Source of the DNA: CAYJIL01 sp964370235
GTDB taxonomy: Bacteria > Bacteroidota > Bacteroidia > Bacteroidales > Rikenellaceae
Direction of reading: 5' to 3'
Assembly (NCBI GenBank): GCA_964370235.1
Contig: CAYJIL010000113.1
Location: forward strand, 1-6,680
Length of the DNA stretch: 6,680 nt
The notes under the pieces were generated by a model, which was given only the letters and a program-made list of their open reading frames with translations, was not told the DNA's origin and made no database searches. Both the position numbers and the translations under genes were made by a program. Positions 1 to 6,680 of the stretch are shown in pieces. Numbering within the stretch: the first letter of the stretch is position 1; the number at the start of each line of letters is the position of its first letter.

Positions 1-1017
1 GCATTGGCAATAGTTATGGTGATAGTCGTTCACGCCTGCGAATTTTTTTATATTGGCACTCGTAAGTTTACAAATGACGAAATATTTTGGGCAAATTTTA
101 TAGATAGTGCTTTGCGTATTTCGGTACCACTATTTGTAATGGTATCGAGCTATTTGCTGGTTCCTGTGAGCGACGAAATGGAGGTGTTTTATAAAAAACG
201 TCTACCTAAAATACTAATTCCATTTGCTATATGGTCGGCGCTATATGCAAGCCTACCTGCACTATGGGGGGCATTTGCTCAAGATCAAATAGTGACAAAA
301 CTACTCAAAATTCCATATATGTTCAACGATGGACACCTGTGGTATATCTATATGTTTGTGGGGGTTATACTCTTTATGCCAATTATCACTCCGTGGGTAA
401 AATCGGCAACTAAACGACAACTCCAAATTTTTATAGGCCTATGGTTTGTAGCTTCGTTCCACCATTTTATAAAATATTTTGCAGACACTAACGAGTGGAT
501 TAGCATATTTGGAGAGTGTAAGTGGAACGAATTCTCTACATTTTGGAATTTCTCGGGGTATATGGGTTATGTTGTGCTAGCCTATTATATTCGCACACAC
601 ATTAATTGGTCTACAACCAAGAGTGTGGTAGTTGGTGCTACATGCTTTGTAGTGGGCTGGGTGGTTGCTTTTTTGTGGTTTAAGAATTTTTATCACACTG
701 GCGATCTATATCTATATGAGATTGCATGGCGCTTTTGTTCGCCCAATGTGATATTGGCTACATTTGGTTTTTTTGTTATAGCAAAGCAATTGGGTGGTAA
801 GCTACACAATGGGGTAGTTGTTGAGCTTTCAAAATCGGCATACGGAATATATTTATGCCATATTCTGATTTTGAATACCATAAATGAGCATTTAAATTTT
901 ATATCAAGCACACCTCTCAAAATAGTTCTTTACTCTATTTTGTGTATCCTTGGCTCATACCTTGTTGTCAAGATTCTATCTCTGCTCCCAAAGGGGAAAT
1001 ACCTTAGCGGAAGATAA
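1..1017 (+). CDS. Acyltransferase family 3 membrane protein (5'-truncated)
   Basis: Probable integral inner-membrane O-acyltransferase (acyltransferase 3 family, OafA/WecH-like), which moves acetyl or other acyl groups onto cell-surface glycans. The frame is open to the first base of the window. The TTG at position 4 is not a real start, because it encodes Leu inside the family's first membrane segment. That segment, ALAIVMVIVVHA, ends in the His (codon 31-33) expected to be catalytic. Family members normally have a short cytoplasmic stretch before it, so perhaps 10-20 residues are missing. Other family-like features are the second helix SALRISVPLFVMVSSYLL (the usual SGYLL is SSYLL here), the HLWYIYMFVGVILFMPII stretch, many further hydrophobic segments, and a basic C-terminus. 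About 337 residues are visible, close to full length. The acceptor cannot be told from sequence. A 396-base gap separates it from the fimbrillin genes, so I infer no functional link. Family assignment is firm; substrate is unknown. Confidence 0.88.
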   Translation, partial: ALAIVMVIVVHACEFFYIGTRKFTNDEIFWANFIDSALRISVPLFVMVSSYLLVPVSDEMEVFYKKRLPKILIPFAIWSALYASLPALWGAFAQDQIVTKLLKIPYMFNDGHLWYIYMFVGVILFMPIITPWVKSATKRQLQIFIGLWFVASFHHFIKYFADTNEWISIFGECKWNEFSTFWNFSGYMGYVVLAYYIRTHINWSTTKSVVVGATCFVVGWVVAFLWFKNFYHTGDLYLYEIAWRFCSPNVILATFGFFVIAKQLGGKLHNGVVVELSKSAYGIYLCHILILNTINEHLNFISSTPLKIVLYSILCILGSYLVVKILSLLPKGKYLSGR

Positions 1018-1144
1018 ATAACTTGTTTTGTAAAGAGAGGCATTACACAAGGTTTTATATGTTTTAAACAAACAACAGCGCGCGGCTTTTGGGTGGTCTA
1101 AAAAGATGTTTTTTGAGCTTTTTTACCCTCTTTTGACCGCAAAA

Positions 1145-1176
1145 TATGGTATTTATGGTTAATTTCATTAATTTTG
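1145..1176 (+). promoter_or_regulatory. Possible Bacteroides-type sigma-ABfr promoter
   Basis: TAATTTTG at 1169-1176 matches the Bacteroides -7 consensus TAnnTTTG exactly. A TATG at 1145-1148 lies 20 bases upstream, where the -33 TTTG is expected, and matches it at three of four bases. Spacing of 19-21 bases is usual for this promoter class. A small inverted repeat (TTAAT-ttc-ATTAA, 1159-1171) overlaps the start of the -7 box and could be an operator or chance in A+T-rich DNA. Transcription would start near 1183. The match is short, so this is tentative. Confidence 0.33.
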
Positions 1177-1327
1177 TAGTGTTTGGTTAATGCTTTATTT
1201 TATAAGCGAGCGATTGGTCGGTAGTTATGTAGTTTAAAAAAAGACTATTTAATTATTAGTTTATAAATGTGGCATTTTGGTAATTGTTACACGTGGCCTA
1301 TGGCTTGAGTTGTTGCATATTGCCATA

Positions 1328-1353
1328 AGCATTACTTCTAAGCGAGTAGTGCT
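1328..1353 (+). promoter_or_regulatory. Stem-loop in the leader of the fimbrillin operon
   Basis: AGCATTACT (1328-1336) pairs with AGTAGTGCT (1345-1353) across an 8-base loop, giving a 9-base-pair stem with one G-U pair. No U-tract follows, so it is not a standard terminator. It ends 60 bases before the first fimbrillin start codon. It could be an RNA structure affecting translation or mRNA stability, or an inverted-repeat protein site on the DNA. The function is unknown. Confidence 0.35.
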
Positions 1354-1413
1354 GTAATAGATTATGGAGGTGAGTTGACTCTTTAATCGCTAGAAATTTA
1401 AATAAGGATAGGT

Positions 1414-2886
1414 ATGAGGAAATGGATAGTACTATTAGCACTGTTTGCAGTGGCTTGCTCAAAAGCAGAGAAAGCCACCGAAACACCATATGTGCCAAGT
1501 GATGAGGCTATCGGTTTTGTGTCACAAAATAATTTGAATCAAGCAGCAACAAAAGGAGATATTGTTGGATCAGAAGGTTTTGCAAATGGAGATGCGTTTG
1601 GTGTATTTGCCTTTTTACTCACCGATGGCGAGTGGAATGCCCCAAGCGAAACACCCAATTTTATGTATAATCAAAGTGTGGTTCTAGATAATAGTTCGGG
1701 CACCGATTTATGGAAATATTCACCAGTTAAATATTGGTCTAATAACTCGCTACACCGAATTAAATTCTTTGCATATTATCCACATAGTGCCCCCTCGGCC
1801 GATAACGGAATAGTGCTGAGCCCAAATAATCAGGCAGGTTACCCAACGGTGCAGTTTACACCAAATAGCAACGTGAGTCATCAGGTCGATTTCATGGCAG
1901 CTACAACTAGCTCGTTGCAAAAACCAGCTAGTGTTACCGATTTTGTAACCCTAGATTTTAACCACCAGTTAACACAAGTTATATTCTCGGCCAAAGTGAA
2001 TGGGCCCAAGGAGAGCATCACTAATGTACAAATCACACAAATTGTTTTTGAGGGATCTAAACAATTCGATGGTGCATATACCGTGGATGGTTTTGAGTGG
2101 GGTAGTACAGCTTCATCTAGTGAAGATATATATACAATTAGTGGAGCCGAGCAGTTAAAGCAAGATTTAACTCTTGATACCACAACTTATACCGAGCTTG
2201 TAACAGAGGCTGGGACAATGATGCTCATACCCCAAAAATTTACCCAAAACCAAGTTGTAATCACCATTACCTATGAGGTAATAACTATTGATGGTGCTAC
2301 AACAACGCATACACAAGCCATTGAAGTGCCAGAGCACGAGTTTTTTAAAGGTAAACGAATGGTTTATCAATTCACCATTGACCTAATGGATGAATATTAT
2401 ATAAAGCTAGATGCTGTGAGCGAGGAGCTGTGGAGCGACAAGGAGATAGAGCTTGAGTTGGACGAAATGTTTTTTAACCTCACTGGCAATACACGAGCCT
2501 ATAATTGGGTTGATAACACTACCGATACCGAGAGGCTAACTATCGGCATCGAATACGACACAAACTTGCCAAGTGATGCCATCACCGTAACTAAGGAGCT
2601 GACATCGTCGCTAGGTGTGATATCAATCGACCCCGACAAGTCGATGATATATTACACTAGGCCAACTGTGCGAGATATTGTTACCGATAGACTAAAAGTA
2701 GTGCTCGACTTTGGTGGAGTAACTAGGACTCTATATATTGATATTGTAATAAAAGATGTGCTCATAGAGTTCACTATAACAGTAGAACCTTGGGATGACC
2801 AAGAGGTTGATGTTGAAAGTAGTGTATTTGAGTTCTCTATTGTAGTTGAGCCTTGGAGTGGACAAGACATAGAGGTTGTATCGTAA
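1414..2886 (+). CDS. Fimbrillin-family (Mfa-like) surface lipoprotein
   Basis: Probable structural subunit of a type V pilus-like surface fibre. The ATG at 1414 is the only plausible start: an in-frame stop lies at 1399-1401 and an AAGGA sits five bases upstream of the ATG. Residues 1-15 form a lipoprotein signal ending in A-V-A-C, so Cys15 should be lipidated. The N-terminal part (about 30-335) looks like the Mfa_like_1 fimbrillin domain, with IGF (33-35), GDAFGVFAF (59-67), RIKFFAYYPH (115-124), VDFMAA (158-163), FNHQLTQVIF (182-191) and MMLIPQ (269-274). A second beta-rich module follows (about 350-450, beginning NLTGNTRAYNW at 355-365) and recurs in the next gene. The C-terminus carries a tandem 21-residue repeat. 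TKG at 46-48 sits where many fimbrillins have a protease-processed Arg or Lys. Sixteen bases separate it from the next gene. The family is clear; whether it is a shaft or accessory subunit is not. Confidence 0.88.
   Translation: MRKWIVLLALFAVACSKAEKATETPYVPSDEAIGFVSQNNLNQAATKGDIVGSEGFANGDAFGVFAFLLTDGEWNAPSETPNFMYNQSVVLDNSSGTDLWKYSPVKYWSNNSLHRIKFFAYYPHSAPSADNGIVLSPNNQAGYPTVQFTPNSNVSHQVDFMAATTSSLQKPASVTDFVTLDFNHQLTQVIFSAKVNGPKESITNVQITQIVFEGSKQFDGAYTVDGFEWGSTASSSEDIYTISGAEQLKQDLTLDTTTYTELVTEAGTMMLIPQKFTQNQVVITITYEVITIDGATTTHTQAIEVPEHEFFKGKRMVYQFTIDLMDEYYIKLDAVSEELWSDKEIELELDEMFFNLTGNTRAYNWVDNTTDTERLTIGIEYDTNLPSDAITVTKELTSSLGVISIDPDKSMIYYTRPTVRDIVTDRLKVVLDFGGVTRTLYIDIVIKDVLIEFTITVEPWDDQEVDVESSVFEFSIVVEPWSGQDIEVVS
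2764..2880 (+). repeat. Tandem 63-base repeat encoding a duplicated strand motif
   Basis: Two copies lie at the 3' end of the first fimbrillin gene, at 2764-2817 and 2827-2880, with a 63-base period. They encode IEFTITVEPWDDQEVDVE (residues 451-468) and FEFSIVVEPWSGQDIEVV (472-489). By eye 9 of 18 residues are identical and most of the others are conservative, with E-F-x-I-x-V-E-P-W and a following Q kept in both. The DNA has drifted, so this is not a recent duplication. The alternating hydrophobic pattern predicts beta strands. A related pattern, ending in ELW, occurs near residues 333-348 at the end of the fimbrillin domain. Confidence 0.75.
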
Positions 2887-2902
2887 AAAAAGAAGTATAG
2901 AT

Positions 2903-5575
2903 ATGAAAAGAATAATTTTAGGGATATTTGCTCTAAACCTATTGTTGGTAGGCTGTCACAAAGACGATAGTGTGGTAGTGGAGTTACCCTCAGATGATAA
3001 CACAATTGGCTTTAACACCAAAGGAGTAGTGCTAGATAACGATAATGTTGTCGATATGACCATGCTGTGTTACCAGACAGGTGTCGACGACTTTAATGCT
3101 ACCTCGTCGCTGCCTAACCATATGTATTTGGCAAAGGTATCTACAACAATAGAGGGAGGAGAATATCTTCCGTGGGTAATAGAGAAGAGTACTGCTCCAG
3201 CGGCAACCTTGCCCAATATACATTGGTCGCAGGGCAACAAGCACTCCTTTGTTGCTATTGCTCCCTATAATTTGATTTTAAATGATTTTACTCCAGCAAA
3301 CGCAACTACTGCAGGCTTGCCATCGTTCTCGTACACTACGCCAGATGAGATAGCAGATCATAAAGACTTAATTTATGCCTTGACACTTAATCAGGTAGAT
3401 AACTTTGCAAATGTAAACCCAGACGAAAGAGCTGTACCTCTATATTTTAAACATGCACTATCTAAGCTGCAATTTACCGCACAACTTGAGAGTACGGCTG
3501 TGCTCGAAGAGGGCGAGAAATTTCAGGTAGTGGGTCTTGTGTTGCAAGACTACCACAGAACGGGAACTTTTGAATTTTTAACAACCGATGAGAACACAAG
3601 CGTAGATATAGCAAGTCAAGATTTTGTAAGTTGGACATTAAGCGGTACTACCTCACAAACCAACTGGGCAGGGCTAGTAACAGAGGAGGTTGGGCAAATT
3701 AATCAAACCCAAAAGGTCGATGTTATTGCAGGTGATGAGGCTCTATTTATGATTCCACAGAATTTTGGAGCCAACTTATCTTCTGTTAAAGTTTCGTATA
3801 TACATACAACCACTGGTAACGATGGCATCCTAAAGGAATATACACTAACTCTTCCCTCAACAGAGTGGGTTGCAGGCAAAGCACTAAGCTATAACCTAAG
3901 ATTTGACCCTGCAAATGGTGCATCGCCATGGGCAGCCGAGGCAGTAGCTACCGACTGGGAAAATGTCGATAATGGAGTTGCATCCGATGGTGCAGAGTTT
4001 ACTTTAACAGATGGCACAAGAGAGTATGACTGGGCCGACATTCCATCTGATGCTGTCTCTATGCGTGAGATCCTAATTCCGTTTGAGACTAATATCCCTA
4101 TCGAGGATATTGAGATAGAGGCAAAATATATGAAAAGTCTTTCGCTTAGGGGCAATAGTGTAGTATATACCGAGAGCTACCCGGGTGCATCGGATGCAGA
4201 TGTTGTAGCATTCAAGCTAAAGCTATCTGATGGTGATGGCGCTCAGGTCGATCGCATTATAACTGTAAATATTACAGGAACAAAAGCAGTCATGGACTAT
4301 ACTAATAGTACAGTAGTTAGGAATTTAACAGGTCTTGACTACACCTATGGTGGGGTAGAGATTGGTAAAGTGCGTGTCTCTAACTGCTATATCACCGCTC
4401 CCAGAACAGATATTCCTACTGAATTTTATATCCCAATCGTAGATAGAGTAAACGATTTTTGGACTAACTACGCTAGCGGTGGCTCTGCTAACACTATCGA
4501 GAGCAGTGACTGGACATCTAATGGTAATTATAGTGTCGAGCTATCTTGGTATGATGGTGCATCGACAGCTGGTTTGGTTGTCGAAAAGTCATTTTCGCCT
4601 GAGTTTAATACTATTACACGACAAAATGCTATAAAGATAACCCAGCCTGCTGGTTTCGAGGAGCAAAACTATGTGGTTAACGTCAAAAAGAATGGTGTTG
4701 TTATATGGTCTATTCACTGCTGGGCAACAAGCTATAACCCATATCGTAATACAAAATTTACCAAGCCTCTAAGAACATCTACCAATCAGGTGTTTGATGT
4801 TACTCAAGGGGAATTGCATAGTTATGCCGATGCAGCAGCAGCAACACCAATGTGGTCGGGTGGCATATATGCCGATAAATTCATTATGGATAGACATATT
4901 GGCGCACGCTCGGCTAGTTTTGCAGGGCATGGTTCAATAACTAATAATAGCCAAGGCGACCCTGGAACTTTATACTATCAGTTTGGGCGCAAAGACCCCC
5001 TAGCACGTGTAGCAACATATGTTAATGGTTATACCTATGGTGTAGTAACAACTCAACAAAGTTTTGCAGGAGCAGTGAACAATCCCGAAAAATTCGTTGG
5101 TATTGAAGGTAATTGGAGCAGCGAAACCGATGCTAATAGTACATTAATTTTGTGGAATGATAATGAGCTCACAGCCCAAGGGTACACGATTGGTAAATCT
5201 ATTTTTGACCCATCTCCACTAGGCTTTAGAGTGCCGATAGAGGGTACTTGGTCTAATTTTACAAGTAGTGATCAATCTAGCGAGCAGCTAAACCCCGAAA
5301 ATTATACTTTTTTGTGGACTCGCTATTTTAATCCTATTCCTGTAAACTATAACTATGGACGACTATATAACGGTTATGCATACTATCCTTTGTCGGGATA
5401 TCGAAACGACTCTGATGGATTGCTAGGCACGGGAGGAAGTAATGGTTACTCATATAGTGCCACGCCCGATACAAATGTAAAAGGACACTACTTAATCTTT
5501 TTAAATAACAGATTAAATACCTCGGGATTTGATAATCGTGCGTTTGGTCTTCCTGTTCGCCCAATTCAAGAGTAG
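2903..5575 (+). CDS. Large fimbrillin-like lipoprotein, probable fimbrial tip subunit
   Basis: 890-residue lipoprotein, probably a tip or adhesive subunit. I chose the ATG at 2903, which puts Cys18 in a proper lipobox (L-V-G-C). The longer in-frame option at 2876 is a TTG inside the preceding gene and would add nine charged residues before the signal. C-HKDD after the Cys resembles a Bacteroidota surface-export signal. Residues 30-340 look like an Mfa_like_1 domain: TIGFNTKG (34-41), HSFVAIAPYN near 113, FKHALSKLQF (182-191) and MIPQNF (283-288). Residues 363-465 match the second module of the upstream gene (LTDGTREYDW, 368-377). The C-terminal part carries motifs of a domain common in Bacteroidales tip proteins and related to the FISUMP fold: NCYITAP (494-500), WSIHCWATSYNP (602-613), MDRHIGA (662-668), YYQFGRKDP (691-699), LGFRVP (773-778), YYPLSGYRND (827-836) and a terminal PVRPIQE. 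The ligand is unknown. Confidence 0.87.
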   Translation: MKRIILGIFALNLLLVGCHKDDSVVVELPSDDNTIGFNTKGVVLDNDNVVDMTMLCYQTGVDDFNATSSLPNHMYLAKVSTTIEGGEYLPWVIEKSTAPAATLPNIHWSQGNKHSFVAIAPYNLILNDFTPANATTAGLPSFSYTTPDEIADHKDLIYALTLNQVDNFANVNPDERAVPLYFKHALSKLQFTAQLESTAVLEEGEKFQVVGLVLQDYHRTGTFEFLTTDENTSVDIASQDFVSWTLSGTTSQTNWAGLVTEEVGQINQTQKVDVIAGDEALFMIPQNFGANLSSVKVSYIHTTTGNDGILKEYTLTLPSTEWVAGKALSYNLRFDPANGASPWAAEAVATDWENVDNGVASDGAEFTLTDGTREYDWADIPSDAVSMREILIPFETNIPIEDIEIEAKYMKSLSLRGNSVVYTESYPGASDADVVAFKLKLSDGDGAQVDRIITVNITGTKAVMDYTNSTVVRNLTGLDYTYGGVEIGKVRVSNCYITAPRTDIPTEFYIPIVDRVNDFWTNYASGGSANTIESSDWTSNGNYSVELSWYDGASTAGLVVEKSFSPEFNTITRQNAIKITQPAGFEEQNYVVNVKKNGVVIWSIHCWATSYNPYRNTKFTKPLRTSTNQVFDVTQGELHSYADAAAATPMWSGGIYADKFIMDRHIGARSASFAGHGSITNNSQGDPGTLYYQFGRKDPLARVATYVNGYTYGVVTTQQSFAGAVNNPEKFVGIEGNWSSETDANSTLILWNDNELTAQGYTIGKSIFDPSPLGFRVPIEGTWSNFTSSDQSSEQLNPENYTFLWTRYFNPIPVNYNYGRLYNGYAYYPLSGYRNDSDGLLGTGGSNGYSYSATPDTNVKGHYLIFLNNRLNTSGFDNRAFGLPVRPIQE

Positions 5576-5598
5576 GTATATAAGATAAATATGATATG

Positions 5599-6680
5599 AT
5601 GAAGAGAATAAAACATATATTTTTAATGGTAATGACTGCTCTTTTGTTGACGGGCTGTCACAAAGAGACAATAGATACCAACACTAATGACATACCCGAG
5701 GGTTATGTTAAGGTGGAGATTGATATGGATGCTTATTTTGGTGCAAAGGAGTTAACAACTCGTGCCGACGATACTGCTATTGCCACTATGCGAGAGGCAG
5801 GAATAACAAATGCCTATATTTGTGTATTTCAAAATACTGCTATACCACAAAACGATAAACTTTTGCAGTTCGAAAAGGTAATTCGTGATATTAATTCGTC
5901 GGGTGTAACCTACTATGCCGTGCTAGAAGAGGAGCTTGAGCATGTTATTCTTCATGGTCTTTCAAACATAGATCAAGCAACAATCGACAAAATTTCGGCA
6001 CAAAATGCAAGTACCAAAGAGTACACTATAAGCCGACAGGGTTTCTATACCGAAGCAAATATTGAGTATTCAAATGCTTCGGATGCTGTTATTTTGCGTA
6101 ATAGTACAGATGGGCTCTTGCCAAAATTCACCAAAGAGATAACTCTCGATGAACTAACCATCGAAACCATCGCAACCGTAAAAGCCGAAACACTCTTCTC
6201 GTATGCCCGCATTGATGTTGTTATGCCTACCTCAAGCGAGTTTCCTGTGATTTTGGGAACAAGAGTAGTTAATGCACCCACCTATCCTGCATATCTAAAT
6301 AGTTTGGCTGTACCCATCGACTATGTTGTGAGCCACGAGATAACACCACAAAATAACCAACCCGTAGCAGGGGCAAGCGCATCGTCAGACAAATGGCCGA
6401 CACCAATTACCGATGCCAACGAGACAACCAAATTTGCACAGGGGCTATACATGTACCCAACTGCAATTGCTGCTAGTGATGATATTAGCAGTGCTACTTA
6501 CATTATTATTAGAGCAAGAAAAGACGAAAGTTCGCCTGCCGATGGTACATACTATAAAATATTGATGCGCCACAGAGCCGATGAATTTAGCGAATATAGT
6601 TACGATATTCAAGCCTCGCACCGCTACCTAGTGCGAGTGAGTGCTATAAACACAGATGGCTACTCAACCCTAGACGAAGC
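5599..6680 (+). CDS. Fimbrillin-type lipoprotein, FimA/Mfa1-like (3'-truncated)
   Basis: Open for 360 codons and running off the right edge, so the true length is unknown. Start is the ATG at 5599; an adjacent in-frame ATG at 5596 is equally possible and would add one Met. Residues 1-20 form a lipoprotein signal with lipobox L-T-G-C (Cys20), followed by HKE. TTRADD (53-58) resembles the Arg-type processing site of FimA/Mfa1 pilins, at a similar distance from the N-terminus. Other family-like stretches are ITNAYICVFQN (69-79), VILHGLSNI (96-104), YARIDV (202-207), GLYMYP (282-287), TYYKILMRH (317-325) and YDIQASHRYLVRVSAIN (335-351) followed by a GYS turn. The last element usually closes the pilin core, and in many Bacteroidales proteins further domains follow. 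It is therefore either a major pilin near its end or the first half of a larger tip protein. It lies 23 bases after the preceding gene, with no terminator between, so it is probably in the same operon. Confidence 0.82.
   Translation, partial: MKRIKHIFLMVMTALLLTGCHKETIDTNTNDIPEGYVKVEIDMDAYFGAKELTTRADDTAIATMREAGITNAYICVFQNTAIPQNDKLLQFEKVIRDINSSGVTYYAVLEEELEHVILHGLSNIDQATIDKISAQNASTKEYTISRQGFYTEANIEYSNASDAVILRNSTDGLLPKFTKEITLDELTIETIATVKAETLFSYARIDVVMPTSSEFPVILGTRVVNAPTYPAYLNSLAVPIDYVVSHEITPQNNQPVAGASASSDKWPTPITDANETTKFAQGLYMYPTAIAASDDISSATYIIIRARKDESSPADGTYYKILMRHRADEFSEYSYDIQASHRYLVRVSAINTDGYSTLDE

Larger units (their letters stand above)
1018..1413. other. Intergenic region upstream of the fimbrillin operon
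   Basis: This 396-base gap holds no convincing gene. It is A+T-rich, with a short G+C island (gcgcgcggc, 1078-1086) followed by T-rich tracts. No strong intrinsic terminator for the acyltransferase gene is visible. The best candidate is an A/T-only stem, AAAAAG at 1100-1105 against CTTTTT at 1118-1123, which is weak. Two items stand out and are listed separately: a Bacteroides-like promoter near 1145-1176 and a stem-loop at 1328-1353. The 8-mer taagcgag occurs at 1203-1210 and again at 1339-1346, the second copy inside the stem-loop. I found no long inverted repeat pair that would suggest an invertible promoter. If the promoter is real, the mRNA leader would be about 230 bases. Confidence 0.6.

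Noticed and set aside
1100..1124. Intrinsic terminator of the acyltransferase gene
   Set aside because: The stem AAAAAG/CTTTTT has almost no G+C pairs and a 12-base loop, so it is too weak to call.
1276..1306. TTTG at 1276-1279 with a TATGGCTT 19 bases later as a second promoter
   Set aside because: The spacing fits, but the -7 half departs from TAnnTTTG at most of its informative positions.
1364..1378. Tiny leader open frame (ATG GAG GTG AGT TGA)
   Set aside because: Four codons with no ribosome-binding site or regulatory codon pattern; expected by chance.
1018..1413. Phase-variable invertible promoter
   Set aside because: Such promoters are common in front of Bacteroidales surface genes, but I found no matching pair of long inverted repeats flanking the promoter-like site.
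1298..1498. Antisense open frame across the leader and the start of the first fimbrillin gene
   Set aside because: It has no recognisable domain and overlaps a well-supported signal peptide on the other strand. It looks like chance.
2881..2900. A-run at the gene junction as a programmed frameshift joining the two fimbrillins
   Set aside because: The downstream gene has its own ATG and signal peptide just after the stop. A fused product would bury a lipobox inside the chain.
2876..2902. Longer N-terminus for the second lipoprotein, overlapping the end of the first gene
   Set aside because: The codon at 2876 is TTG, and the extra residues (YRKKRSID) precede an already complete lipoprotein signal that starts at the ATG at 2903.
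2652..3005. Antisense open frame of 117 codons across the first gene junction
   Set aside because: It lies wholly over two convincing lipoprotein genes, and its sequence has no family-like motif.

Overview
The window looks like a piece of a Bacteroidota (Bacteroidales-type) chromosome. It is A+T-rich. Its main content is a run of surface lipoproteins of the fimbrillin / type V pilus superfamily, which is largely confined to that phylum. The only promoter-like sequence I can find has the Bacteroides -7 form (TAnnTTTG), not the E. coli form. I cannot name a genus or species from the sequence.

Layout, all on the + strand. (1) 1-1017: the 3' part of a membrane O-acyltransferase (acyltransferase family 3). 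Its first residues lie off the left edge. (2) 1018-1413: a 396-base gap with one possible Bacteroides-type promoter and one clear stem-loop, then the start of a new transcription unit. (3) 1414-2886: a 490-residue fimbrillin-family lipoprotein ending in a tandem 21-residue repeat. (4) 2903-5575: an 890-residue lipoprotein with a fimbrillin-like N-terminal half and a C-terminal domain typical of Bacteroidales fimbrial tip proteins. (5) 5599-6680: a third fimbrillin-type lipoprotein, cut by the right edge after 360 codons.

The three lipoprotein genes are separated by only 16 and 23 bases with no visible terminator, so they are probably one operon. They read as structural subunits of a type V pilus-like surface appendage. 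Each would be exported by the Sec system, lipidated at a lipobox cysteine and moved to the outer membrane. They would then probably be clipped near the N-terminus so that subunits can join by strand exchange. Genes 1414-2886 and 2903-5575 are old paralogues that share two modules in the same order. The larger one adds a probable tip or adhesive domain. No anchor subunit (FimB/Mfa2 type) is visible; it may lie beyond the right edge. The acyltransferase is probably an unrelated neighbour.

I do not see a wholly new kind of system. The points most worth checking are the shared second module, the duplicated C-terminal strand motif, and the unassigned leader upstream of the operon.
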